Assembly: GCA_903898215.1 (NCBI GenBank)
Contig: CAIUEQ010000320.1
Coordinates: 1-11,370 of the forward strand
Reading direction: 5' to 3'
Source of the DNA: an uncultured Bacteroidota bacterium
GTDB taxonomy: Bacteria > Bacteroidota > Bacteroidia > UKL13-3
Length of the DNA: 11,370 nucleotides
Positions 1 through 7,552 of the stretch are shown here, piece by piece. The notes under the pieces were generated by a model. The model did no database searches. It saw only the letters and a list, made by a program, of their open reading frames with translations, and was not told the DNA's origin. The position numbers and the translations under genes were made by a program. Within the stretch, counting starts at the first letter, position 1; each line of letters opens with the position of its first letter.

Positions 1-26
1 AAAACTTTGTGCGCTTTGTGAAAAAA

Positions 27-91
27 CTTTGAGTCCTTTGTGTGATAATTTTTCACACAGAGTTCACTAAGAATGCACAAAGAACTCAAAG
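27..91. repeat. Long imperfect inverted repeat at the aroQ 3' end, possible bidirectional terminator
   Basis: Three nested complementary segments are visible. CTTTGAGT (27-34) pairs with ACTCAAAG (84-91). CTTTGTG (36-42) pairs with CACAAAG (76-82) as an alternative to the inner hairpin. TGTGTGA (39-45) pairs with TCACACA (53-59) around a 7-base loop. Bases 1-26 continue the same CTTTGTG-rich pattern. The right end contains the aroQ stop codon (86-88), so the last codons of aroQ lie inside the repeat. The 'ctttgtg...cacaaag' wording resembles short palindromic intergenic repeats that recur in Bacteroidota genomes; this rests on recall, as only one copy is visible here. It may end transcription leaving aroQ. 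Confidence 0.6.
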
Positions 92-499
92 AAAAAATCT
101 CAACGCCATTTCATATCCTTTCATTCCTAATCCGCTAATTATTCCAACACAATTTTTTGAAAGCAATGAGATATGTCTGAATTCTTCTCTGGCAAAAATA
201 TTGGAGATATGAACTTCAATCACCTTAGTTTTTATTGAAGCCACTGCATCGGCAAGCGCTACTGAAGTATGTGTGTAACCGCCTGCGTTTAAAATTATTC
301 CATCAAATGTAAAACCAACCTCGTGCAATTTATTGATGAGTTCGCCTTCCACATTGCTTTGGTAATATGCTAAATCAATAGATGGAAATTGGGTTTTCAA
401 TTCAACAAAATATTCTTCAAACGTTTTTGTTCCGTAAATTTCGGGCTCACGTTTTCCGAGTAAATTTAAATTTGGTCCGTTGATGATGATGATTTTCAT
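86..499 (-). CDS. aroQ: Type II 3-dehydroquinate dehydratase
   Basis: This 137-residue cytoplasmic enzyme dehydrates 3-dehydroquinate to 3-dehydroshikimate, the third step of the shikimate pathway to aromatic amino acids. The family signatures are all present and in order. NGPNLNLLGKREPEIYG (residues 7-23) carries the catalytic Arg17 and Tyr22. YQSNVEGELI lies near residues 46-55. NAGGYTHTS (71-79) holds the active-site Asn71. EVHISN (95-100) holds the catalytic His97, and FRHIS follows at 107-111. The length is close to the usual 140-150 residues for type II dodecameric enzymes. I chose the start MKIIIINGPN at 499 because the type II fold begins directly with this beta strand. The upstream in-frame extension to 538 would translate a palindromic repeat into a Cys/Arg-rich leader and is unlikely to be protein. 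The gene is divergent from xerD. Confidence 0.95.
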   Translation of the reverse strand: MKIIIINGPNLNLLGKREPEIYGTKTFEEYFVELKTQFPSIDLAYYQSNVEGELINKLHEVGFTFDGIILNAGGYTHTSVALADAVASIKTKVIEVHISNIFAREEFRHISLLSKNCVGIISGLGMKGYEMALRFFL

Positions 500-512
500 T
501 GATGTAAAATGT

Positions 513-535
513 ATGTCTCGACAAGCTCGACATGA
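513..535. repeat. Short palindromic repeat (TCGACAAGCTCGA core) upstream of aroQ
   Basis: The core is TCGA-CAAGC-TCGA, with flanks ATGTC and CAT extending the dyad imperfectly. Read on the minus strand it gives CATGTCGAGCTTGTCGAGAC, a sequence I associate with recurrent intergenic repeats of Bacteroidota; this is recall, not a search. It lies 14 bases before the aroQ ATG and so probably sits in its 5' untranslated region. Its GC content is well above that of the surrounding AT-rich spacer. Confidence 0.6.
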
Positions 536-558
536 CAATGTTAAATAAAAAATCTTAA

Positions 559-585
559 ATCGTAATTCGAAAACATCGTAATTCG
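559..585. repeat. Tandem direct repeat ATCGTAATTCG (two copies, 16-base period)
   Basis: Identical 11-mers occur at 559-569 and 575-585, separated by AAAAC. Each is followed by an A-rich stretch, and a looser 'AATCATAAATT' echo follows around 596-605. The repeat fills most of the spacer between the divergent aroQ and xerD genes. Similar 'atcgtaattcgtaa' strings are, from memory, common between Bacteroidota genes. I see no convincing sigma -33/-7 pair here for xerD. Confidence 0.55.
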
Positions 586-608
586 TAAAACTAAAATCAT
601 AAATTATC

Positions 609-1508
609 TTGAACTGGCAAATTTATATCAAAGGTTTTAAAGCATATCTTCAATTGGAGCGTTCGCTTTCATCAAATTCTATTGAAGCCTATCAGCATGA
701 TATTGAAAAGCTCTGTCAGTTTTTAGAACTAAAAAATATTACATCAACACCTGAAGAAATTGATCTTTCCACGCTTCGTGAATTTTTACGTTGGATAACA
801 GAATTGGGAATGATGCCAACATCGCAAGCAAGAATTATTTCGGGCATCAAAGCATTTTATAAATATTTGATGATGGAGGATTTGATTAAAAAAAATCCTT
901 CAGAGTTACTAGAAGCACCAAAAACTGCACGTAAACTTCCTGATATTTTACACGTGGATGAAATTGATAAAATGATTTCTGTAATAGACCTTTCAAAACC
1001 TGAAGGAGTGAGGAATAAGGCCATATTGGAAACGATGTTCAGTTGCGGTTTGCGTGTAAGTGAAACCGTTAATTTAAAAATTTCAGACATCTCTTTTGTT
1101 GATCAGTTTGTGCGAGTAATTGGAAAAGGAAATAAAGAACGATTGGTGCCAATTGGAAGAGTTGCCATCAAAGCCATTCATTTTTACACAGATAATGTTC
1201 GCAATCATATCGAACCAAAAGTTGGCAGCAACGACATTTTGTTTTTGAACAGGAGAGGAGCAAAACTTACCCGAGTGATGATTTTTTTATTGGTCAAAAA
1301 GTTTGCAATGGAAGCAGGGATAAAAAAGAAAATTTCTCCTCACACTTTTCGACATTCGTTTGCAACAAGTTTAGTTGAAGCGGGAGCAGATCTTCGTGCC
1401 GTTCAGCAAATGCTAGGACACGAGAGCATCACTACAACTGAAATATACACGCATATCGACCGTGAATTTTTACGAGATGTGATCACACAGTTTCATCCGA
1501 GATCATAA
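609..1508 (+). CDS. xerD: Site-specific tyrosine recombinase XerD
   Basis: XerD-type recombinase of 299 residues, acting on chromosomal dif with a partner Xer protein (or alone) to resolve chromosome dimers at division. The N-terminal SAM-like DNA-binding domain covers roughly residues 5-88 and the catalytic domain roughly 105-290. Every active-site residue is present: Arg149 (CGLRVSE), Lys173 (IGKGNKERLVP), His245 and Arg248 (SPHTFRHSFAT), His271 (LGHESITTTEIYTH) and the nucleophile Tyr280. These numbers are offset by exactly one from E. coli XerD (R148, K172, H244, R247, H270, Y279), and the length is nearly the same. The start is TTG at 609: a stop codon lies nine bases upstream, the next in-frame ATG would delete most of the N-terminal domain, and only ATT/ATC alternatives lie between. 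A chromosomal XerD is more likely than a phage or transposon integrase, since it is full length, has no mobile-element neighbours and sits beside aroQ. Confidence 0.93.
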   Translation: MNWQIYIKGFKAYLQLERSLSSNSIEAYQHDIEKLCQFLELKNITSTPEEIDLSTLREFLRWITELGMMPTSQARIISGIKAFYKYLMMEDLIKKNPSELLEAPKTARKLPDILHVDEIDKMISVIDLSKPEGVRNKAILETMFSCGLRVSETVNLKISDISFVDQFVRVIGKGNKERLVPIGRVAIKAIHFYTDNVRNHIEPKVGSNDILFLNRRGAKLTRVMIFLLVKKFAMEAGIKKKISPHTFRHSFATSLVEAGADLRAVQQMLGHESITTTEIYTHIDREFLRDVITQFHPRS

Positions 1509-1519
1509 ATTTTTATGTG

Positions 1520-4030
1520 TTAAAAATCTATCTGATCTGAATTTTGATCTGGTCGTTTTACTTTGCGTTTAAAAATAGAAGCATCCATTTCTCCAAAACG
1601 TAAACTTACCCCAATTCTAAAAAAGCGAGTATCTCTTCTTCGAGTTAAATCTTGTATAAAATAATCGGTAGAGTAAATAGTACCAAAGCGCCTTGTGTTA
1701 AAAATATCATTAATGGTAAAATTGAAATTGAGTATTTTGTAAACTTCCTTGTTAAGAGAAAAGTCGATAGAGTATACTTCTTTTGTTTTCCCTTGAGCAA
1801 TAATTCTTGGTGCTTCATACGAACCATTTAGCTGTGTTGAGAATCCTTTGGGTAATTTATAACTCGCCATAGCTTTACCAAACCAGCTTGTTCCATTATT
1901 TTCTATTAAAGTAGTTCCGCTTAAAGCTTTAATAGATGTATAGAAAACATTTGCATTAAAACTTAGGTCGAGTTTTCTTTTTATTAAAGCAAATTTTAAC
2001 GTGTTCTCCCAACCATAGGATATTAAATTTGTTCCGTTAATAAATGTTGAAATAAGCACATTTGGATCTGTTGCCGAACGATACACGAATGGTGTGATTG
2101 GACTTTCTTGATATCTAAAATAAACAGACGACAACCAATTTCCAATTCCAAAAATATGGTTATAGTTTGCTTCGGCAAGGTTATTAAATTCTGGTGCAAG
2201 GGTAGGGTTCCCGATCTGATAATTATTTTTATCGCTGAACATAATAAATGGCATAATCTGCATCCATCCCGGGCGACTAATTTTTCTCGAAAAGTTTAAT
2301 TGAAACTCATTTGAGGCATTAAACTTTTTTGAAAGATATAAACTAGGGAAGAGTGCTTTTGCAAGATTATCTATGCCATTGGGGTAGTAGTATTCAAACG
2401 ATTGGCTCTTGTTTGTTAATGCACCGTTAAAATGAGTTTGTTCAAAACGCAATCCTGTTTGATAACCAATTCCTGCAAACATATTTGTGTAGTTTACATA
2501 AGCAGCATTTGTTAAATCATAAATTAAATAATTTGATGAAAGAAAAGTGTCTTTTATATTTTCACCGGTAGTATTATTTTTCGTTTCAACAACTAATCCT
2601 GTTTCATTAATTTTATAATTACATTTTACACCAAACTCAAATTTTTCAGTATCAGAAATCGGGTTTGTAAAATCAAATTGAAAGGTATATTGATGGTTAT
2701 ATCCTGAACTAACATTACTTTGAATTTGAGGATTTATGGCATAAGGATTTTTTAAACTATCAAAGGTATTTGTAGTAAAAGCTGAATTACTATTTAAAGT
2801 GCCATAGTTATAATCGATATCTGTGCTCCATTCTTTTCCGGGTTTTGGATAAGTATGTTTCCATAAAAGTTGTGAAGTGTAATTTTTGAAAATATTTTTT
2901 TGATCAGTTAATCGAGTTCCATCATACACCAATGCATTTAAAGCATTTATTTGAGAAAAGTTTTGGGCATCAAAAGTGGTATTTCCTCCACTCATGATAT
3001 TTTGAGATAGCGTAAGTGTATTGCGATTACTGATACTGTAGTCAATGCCAATACGCCCAAATTGCATCAACCTTGAGCCATCATTCACGTTGTTTTGATT
3101 GTAATACCCTGTTGGCATTCCATTAAATAAATTAGTTCGTAAAGTCGAACCATTTGTGGTAGCATTATTATAATTCAGGTTATAAGAAATAGAAAAATTA
3201 ACTTTTCCTTCTTTAATATTCAGGTTTCCGGTAACTCCATTTTTATTAATGGCATCAAACTGATTGGTTCCAGTATTTAATGCAATCATTCCATTATATC
3301 CGGGTTTTGTATTCTTTTTTAGTACCACATTTACTATTCCACCCGAAGCTGTTGCATCATATTTTGCCGATGGATTGGTGATTACTTCCACTCGGTCAAT
3401 TTGGTCGGAAGGAAGTTGTTCCAAAGTCATTGTTGTAGGTCTTCCATCGATAAATATTGTTGGCGAATTATTTCGTAATGAAACATTTCCATCAGCATCA
3501 ACTGTTATTCCTGGAATATTTTTCATCACATCAACAGCTGTGCCTCCTTTTGACGAAAGATCTTGGTCAACATTATAAATTCTTCTGTCAACTCCCATAA
3601 TCATGGTAGGTTTTGTCGAAGTTATGGTGGCAGCTTTCAATTCTTTTTCGTCCATCAAGAGGATAATATTTCCAATGTCTTGTTCGATGGTATTTTGTGA
3701 AACAACAACTTGTTTGATTACCGTTTTAAAACTTACAAATTGCACGCGAACTCTAAATCGCCCGAAAGGAATTTTTTCAAACGAGAATTCACCATTTGAT
3801 TTTGTTAATGCTCCATTGATCAATGAATCTTTATTTTGAGCAAGCAATGTTACAGTTGCATATTCGATAGGTTTGGATTTGCTGTCAACAATTTTCCCAT
3901 AAACACGGCCAATTGCGGGCATTTTAAACCCAGGAGGAAAACTGCGCATTTGCCCTTGTGTTGGCTGAGCAAATGATTTAGTGATAATTAATAATGATAT
4001 AAAAAAGATAAAAAATATTCTGTTTTTCAT
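1520..4030 (-). CDS. TonB-dependent-receptor-like outer-membrane beta-barrel protein
   Basis: This 836-residue outer-membrane protein is likely to import or bind an unidentified ligand. A signal peptide covers residues 1-21 (MKNRIFFIFF..., cleavage near SFA-Q). A carboxypeptidase-regulatory-like beta-sandwich follows at about 42-127 (GRVYGKIVDSKSKPIEYATV), the extra N-terminal domain typical of Bacteroidota receptors. A plug-like domain spans about 145-240, with AVDVMKNIPGITVD, IFIDGRP and the end motif DRVEVITNPSAKYDATASGG followed by IVNVVLKKN. The rest, about 250-836, is a long barrel rich in alternating aromatic strands and ends in Phe. This layout fits the 'outer membrane protein beta-barrel family' (OMP_b-brl_3 type) better than a SusC protein: it is shorter than SusC and no SusD partner is adjacent. 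The substrate cannot be read from the sequence. It is tail to tail with xerD, 11 bases apart, with no clear terminator between. Confidence 0.88.
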   Translation of the reverse strand: MKNRIFFIFFISLLIITKSFAQPTQGQMRSFPPGFKMPAIGRVYGKIVDSKSKPIEYATVTLLAQNKDSLINGALTKSNGEFSFEKIPFGRFRVRVQFVSFKTVIKQVVVSQNTIEQDIGNIILLMDEKELKAATITSTKPTMIMGVDRRIYNVDQDLSSKGGTAVDVMKNIPGITVDADGNVSLRNNSPTIFIDGRPTTMTLEQLPSDQIDRVEVITNPSAKYDATASGGIVNVVLKKNTKPGYNGMIALNTGTNQFDAINKNGVTGNLNIKEGKVNFSISYNLNYNNATTNGSTLRTNLFNGMPTGYYNQNNVNDGSRLMQFGRIGIDYSISNRNTLTLSQNIMSGGNTTFDAQNFSQINALNALVYDGTRLTDQKNIFKNYTSQLLWKHTYPKPGKEWSTDIDYNYGTLNSNSAFTTNTFDSLKNPYAINPQIQSNVSSGYNHQYTFQFDFTNPISDTEKFEFGVKCNYKINETGLVVETKNNTTGENIKDTFLSSNYLIYDLTNAAYVNYTNMFAGIGYQTGLRFEQTHFNGALTNKSQSFEYYYPNGIDNLAKALFPSLYLSKKFNASNEFQLNFSRKISRPGWMQIMPFIMFSDKNNYQIGNPTLAPEFNNLAEANYNHIFGIGNWLSSVYFRYQESPITPFVYRSATDPNVLISTFINGTNLISYGWENTLKFALIKRKLDLSFNANVFYTSIKALSGTTLIENNGTSWFGKAMASYKLPKGFSTQLNGSYEAPRIIAQGKTKEVYSIDFSLNKEVYKILNFNFTINDIFNTRRFGTIYSTDYFIQDLTRRRDTRFFRIGVSLRFGEMDASIFKRKVKRPDQNSDQIDF

Positions 4031-4043
4031 GAAAAAAATTTGT

Positions 4044-4052
4044 GCGAAAGTA
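4044..4052 (-). promoter_or_regulatory. Candidate -7 promoter box for the outer-membrane barrel gene
   Basis: The minus strand reads TACTTTCGC, one mismatch from the Bacteroidota -7 consensus TAnnTTTG, and ends 13 bases before the ATG at 4030. The resulting 5' untranslated region would be very short. No clear -33 TTTG is visible at the usual spacing, so the call is tentative. The rest of the 225-base spacer to the next gene (4053-4255) shows no hairpin or other gene. Confidence 0.35.
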
Positions 4053-4255
4053 AAGAAACTAGTTTATGTAGGACATTAAAAAGAGATGATAAATTATTTT
4101 ATTTTGATGAATAAAAAATCTAACACAATAAACAGCAAATGGTTTTGAATTTCATTTAATCTGTTTTGTTGTCTTTTCTAGAAAAATGGTATTGATAAAA
4201 TTTTATTCCGATTTTAAATCTGATGACCCTTAACTCAATAACAAATAACAAAAAC

Positions 4256-7200
4256 TCAATTCGCTTTCACAATTTTAATCACTGAAGAATTTCCATTTAC
4301 TGTTAATCGAACAAAATAAATTCCTTGTTGAAGTGATGCTGATTCATTCAGTTCAAATGAATTTTCTCCTTTTGTAATTTCAAACTCTTTTGTCATTATT
4401 TTTCTTCCGGTGATATCGGAAAGTTCAATCACCCCTTTTTCGGAATTTTCAGTTGTAAATAAAATTGAGGTAGTGCTTTTAAATGGATTTGGATGAATAG
4501 TAACGGAATTTGATAGAGATTGGGTTTTGCATAAGCTTACAATATTTGAGTAAGTATATTCTCCATTAAAATCAATTTGTTTTAAACGATAAAATAAAAC
4601 TTTAGCATTTGTTTTTATAAATGCATCGGCATCGAAATAATCATAATTTATCATTGAATTACTTTTTCCATTTCCTTTCACGAAATTTATTTTCACAAAA
4701 TTGTTTCCATCATTCGAGCGTTCGATTTCAAAGCCATCATTATTTATTTCTGATGATGTTGTCCAATCTATTTTAACATCATTCTGAATTGCTTTTGCAT
4801 TAAATTCTGTTAATGATACCGGTAAAGTGTAGTACACGAAATTTCCTGCATCAGCACCAATATCGGTTGGTGTTAATGAGCTTCTTTGTTGTCCGTCAAT
4901 ATCATCTGTAACTGATGAAACAAAAATTCCATTATGTTCAATTGATGTTGGTATAGTTGGACTGATGTGCATATTTATTGTAGAGTTTCCTCCAGTGGGA
5001 TTTAAGAATTGCGGATTTCCAACTCCACTTCCGGCATCAACACTGCTATTGCTAATCCAAGAAGAAATAGATGAACAAGTAGTAGTTCCAAATAATCCAA
5101 GAGCGCCACCGTTACCGCTAAACCAATAATTATTTGTATTGCAATTTAGAGTTGTATTTGATGCCAATGAAGTTGCGTAATGAACTCCTCCTGTTGAACT
5201 GTTTGAACGCTCGTTTGAAAAAATATTATTAAAAATTGAGTCAACTCCTGCTAACGAACTATTGAAAGCAAATGTGTTTGAAGTACCGGTTCCAACACCC
5301 GTTCCCCCAATGAAAATTGAATTATTGAATAAATTTATAGCACCAGCAGTTTTAAAAATTCCATAAATAATTGGAGTTGTGGTGATGCTGTTTCCTCCCG
5401 AATCAATTCCAAGTCGGATGATATTATTTACATATTTTGCTGTTCCCCCTACGGCATAAATACCTATAAGATATGAAGCGGTTGAAGTTGATAAAAGATT
5501 ATATGAATGAAAGATATTTTTCTGAATTGTGGTAGGAGAAAGTGTATTATTTGTTACGATTCCAAGAACTGAAACTGATGCCGCACCTGAATTGGTATGA
5601 GTAAATCCAAAAAACTGATTGCCTGATATAAAATTTCCGGCAGTAGCAGGCACAAATCGAATTCCAATTAGTGATGCACTTCCAGAGGTATTATTTTGAT
5701 AAACAGAACTAATTGTAAGGTTTGAAATTTTGTTTCCGATAATTGAATCAACACTGTTACCGCTGATATCAATTCCATGTAACCAGTTAGTAGGAGTTAT
5801 AGATGTGCCGATTGCATTATTACGGAAATTTCTGATGGTATTATAGCGGAAATTAATATAGCTGGTAGATGTACAATAAAATCCAGCAAGTTGTTGACCT
5901 GTTGTTGAGGTGGATGAAGAAGAATTAAGCATATTATCTGCTAAATAATTTCCGATAATATTGCTGTCAATATTATAAGTTATTGCTGTACTTGCAGAAC
6001 TAGTATTGATTGCAAATAAGTTTGAACTGATGCTTGCAGATGTTCCGGCAGCAGTTATTCCTCCGATGTTATTTCCGCGAATATTAATTACTCCTGCTGT
6101 AGTTCCAGTAGCACCAATTGGTACAATCATATTACCGTTAACATTACTGGTAACAACAATTGAATTTGCTGAAGTCATGCTGCCAAAAGTGTTACCGATA
6201 ACATTTGTTATTCCGCCAACAAGCCATGGTCCACTAAATACTCCTGGAATAGTTCCATATACACTTGTTCCACTTGTTACATTGAAATTAGCAAAAGTGT
6301 TTCCACTAAAAGTTGAAGGTGTTACTCCTCCAACATTTAAATATGCTCCGGTAAATCTAAATCCAACAGAACTAGTTACGGTCCATGCTGTACCTCCGCA
6401 TTGTGGAGCGGTTCCTCCAATATAATTATTAGCAATCAAATGGTTATTCGCACTTGAATTATTGCAATTCCAAATATATTGTTGAAATGCAGCAGTCGCA
6501 GTTCTAGTAGCAGTTTGAAACATGCTGTTACCTTTCATTATCCAATCAGTATTTCCTCCTGAAATTTTAAAAGCATTACACTCGGAAGTTCCATTCCAAA
6601 AGTTATAAATATTGCAATTGGTTATAAAATTATTGCTATTGTATTGTGCTGCTGAAGTGGTTGTTCCAAGTGAATATACAGAAGTTGAAGGTGTTGTTGC
6701 TCCGTCTTTTATATCACAACTGTCAACAGTATTACTATCGTTTCCTCTGGTTCCGGTAGTACTTGAAAAAAAGACCACACCTCCTGCTGATGCGCTGTTT
6801 ACACCAAATATTGTATCGTGTTTAATTGTATTGAAACAGGCATCATTGATAAATCGAATTGCAACACCAGTAGTAGAAGTGTTTCCGATTGATAAATTTC
6901 TTGAACCAACACCACCAGGCCTTCCATCGATAATGATATAGTTTGCTCCATTTAAATCAATTGTCGCTGTTGAGTTGCTGCTTATTATCGACAAACCAGA
7001 TACACCTGTTTGGGGAACGATTGTAATTGTATTGGTTGCATTTGTTCCGCTAATATTTCCAATTGTAATAGGAAAAGTTTCAGAAGAACTATTATAAGTT
7101 GACATTAATAAAAATGTAACCGGACCATTTACTCCGTTGTATGCAGCATCAGCAATAGCAGCTGTTAACGTTGAATAATATCCTCCTGAACCAATAGGTC

Positions 7201-7309
7201 TTGTTCCCGAAAAAGGTGTTTGGGCTTGAACATTTCCAAGTGTTAAAATCAGTGAAAACGAAAAAATAAATTTGGCAATAATCGAATTGCATTTGATTGC
7301 TTTGTGCAT
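4256..7309 (-). CDS. Secreted parallel beta-helix protein with T9SS type A sorting domain
   Basis: This protein of about 1017 residues is exported by Sec and then carried across the outer membrane by the type IX secretion system. I chose the start at 7309 (MHKAIKCNSIIAKF) because it gives a normal signal peptide ending in VQA-Q; an upstream ATG at 7378 would add 23 residues before it. The passenger, roughly 50-825, is rich in Ser, Thr, Asn and Gly and built of repeated beta-helix coils with recurring G-N or N-N turns (ISGNTF, IRGNNI, ISGNSV, ISGNQF, FNNSIF, FNNIF), giving an asparagine-ladder look. A motif IDGQQR...DIGAD closes it. Next comes a fibronectin-III-like module (WTTSSEINNDGFEIERS...FYRLKQID) of about 98 residues. 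The last ~91 residues are the sorting domain: NPNPF-like HPNPF, LSDITGRKI and GIYFVRL...KIVK. The role could be adhesion or glycan interaction. No catalytic lyase signature is evident, so no enzyme function is assigned. Confidence 0.87.
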   Translation of the reverse strand: MHKAIKCNSIIAKFIFSFSLILTLGNVQAQTPFSGTRPIGSGGYYSTLTAAIADAAYNGVNGPVTFLLMSTYNSSSETFPITIGNISGTNATNTITIVPQTGVSGLSIISSNSTATIDLNGANYIIIDGRPGGVGSRNLSIGNTSTTGVAIRFINDACFNTIKHDTIFGVNSASAGGVVFFSSTTGTRGNDSNTVDSCDIKDGATTPSTSVYSLGTTTSAAQYNSNNFITNCNIYNFWNGTSECNAFKISGGNTDWIMKGNSMFQTATRTATAAFQQYIWNCNNSSANNHLIANNYIGGTAPQCGGTAWTVTSSVGFRFTGAYLNVGGVTPSTFSGNTFANFNVTSGTSVYGTIPGVFSGPWLVGGITNVIGNTFGSMTSANSIVVTSNVNGNMIVPIGATGTTAGVINIRGNNIGGITAAGTSASISSNLFAINTSSASTAITYNIDSNIIGNYLADNMLNSSSSTSTTGQQLAGFYCTSTSYINFRYNTIRNFRNNAIGTSITPTNWLHGIDISGNSVDSIIGNKISNLTISSVYQNNTSGSASLIGIRFVPATAGNFISGNQFFGFTHTNSGAASVSVLGIVTNNTLSPTTIQKNIFHSYNLLSTSTASYLIGIYAVGGTAKYVNNIIRLGIDSGGNSITTTPIIYGIFKTAGAINLFNNSIFIGGTGVGTGTSNTFAFNSSLAGVDSIFNNIFSNERSNSSTGGVHYATSLASNTTLNCNTNNYWFSGNGGALGLFGTTTCSSISSWISNSSVDAGSGVGNPQFLNPTGGNSTINMHISPTIPTSIEHNGIFVSSVTDDIDGQQRSSLTPTDIGADAGNFVYYTLPVSLTEFNAKAIQNDVKIDWTTSSEINNDGFEIERSNDGNNFVKINFVKGNGKSNSMINYDYFDADAFIKTNAKVLFYRLKQIDFNGEYTYSNIVSLCKTQSLSNSVTIHPNPFKSTTSILFTTENSEKGVIELSDITGRKIMTKEFEITKGENSFELNESASLQQGIYFVRLTVNGNSSVIKIVKAN

Positions 7310-7459
7310 AAATAACGTTAAATATATTAGGTGAATTACCGGAGGATAGGAATGGCAAATAAACATTCTTTTTGTCACATTTTAAAAATCAAATTTGTTA
7401 AATGCGCTAATTAATATTTTACGTAATTGTGAAGTAAAATAATTTTTAAAACAATCCCT

Positions 7460-7467
7460 TATCTTGC
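7460..7467 (+). promoter_or_regulatory. Possible -7 promoter box for the amino-acid permease gene
   Basis: CTTATCTTGCCGCC resembles the common Bacteroidota promoter string TATCTTTGC with one T missing. It would leave a leader of roughly 80 bases before the ATG at 7553. No -33 TTTG is found at normal spacing. The leader (about 7463-7503) is GC-richer than the flanking spacer but forms no strong hairpin that I can see. Confidence 0.3.
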
Positions 7468-7552
7468 CGCCAGCAAAATTCGTCAGGCTGATAGATTAAG
7501 TAGGAAATATCATCTTAAACCTTTCAACTCATCAACCCATAAAAACTCATTA

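Noticed and set aside
41..57. TGTGA...TCACA dyad resembling a Crp site
   Set aside because: The spacer is seven bases, not six, and the dyad is the tip of the larger inverted repeat at the end of aroQ, with no promoter context.
500..538. N-terminal extension of aroQ to an upstream ATG
   Set aside because: It translates a palindromic repeat and precedes the conserved first strand of the enzyme, and homologues start at the internal Met.
609..1508. Integrase of a mobile element, with a dif or att site nearby
   Set aside because: The protein matches housekeeping XerD in length and residue numbering, no mobile genes flank it, and I could not identify a dif-like 28-base site in the window.
3264..3839. 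Plus-strand open frames of 104 and 78 codons opposite the outer-membrane barrel gene
   Set aside because: The minus-strand frame there encodes clear receptor plug and N-terminal domain motifs, so these are shadows.
6006..6941. Plus-strand open frames of 139 and 109 codons opposite the beta-helix gene
   Set aside because: They are antisense shadows of a low-complexity Ser/Thr/Asn-rich gene, with Pro/Val/Leu-rich products and no domain features.
7310..7378. 23-residue N-terminal extension of the beta-helix protein
   Set aside because: It would bury the signal peptide behind a non-signal leader; the internal Met gives a standard signal sequence.
7372..7383. TTGTCACATTTT, identical to a 12-mer in the operator region at 10910-10921
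   Set aside because: Only one TCACA half-site is present here, with no TGTGA partner at the right distance, so it does not make an operator.
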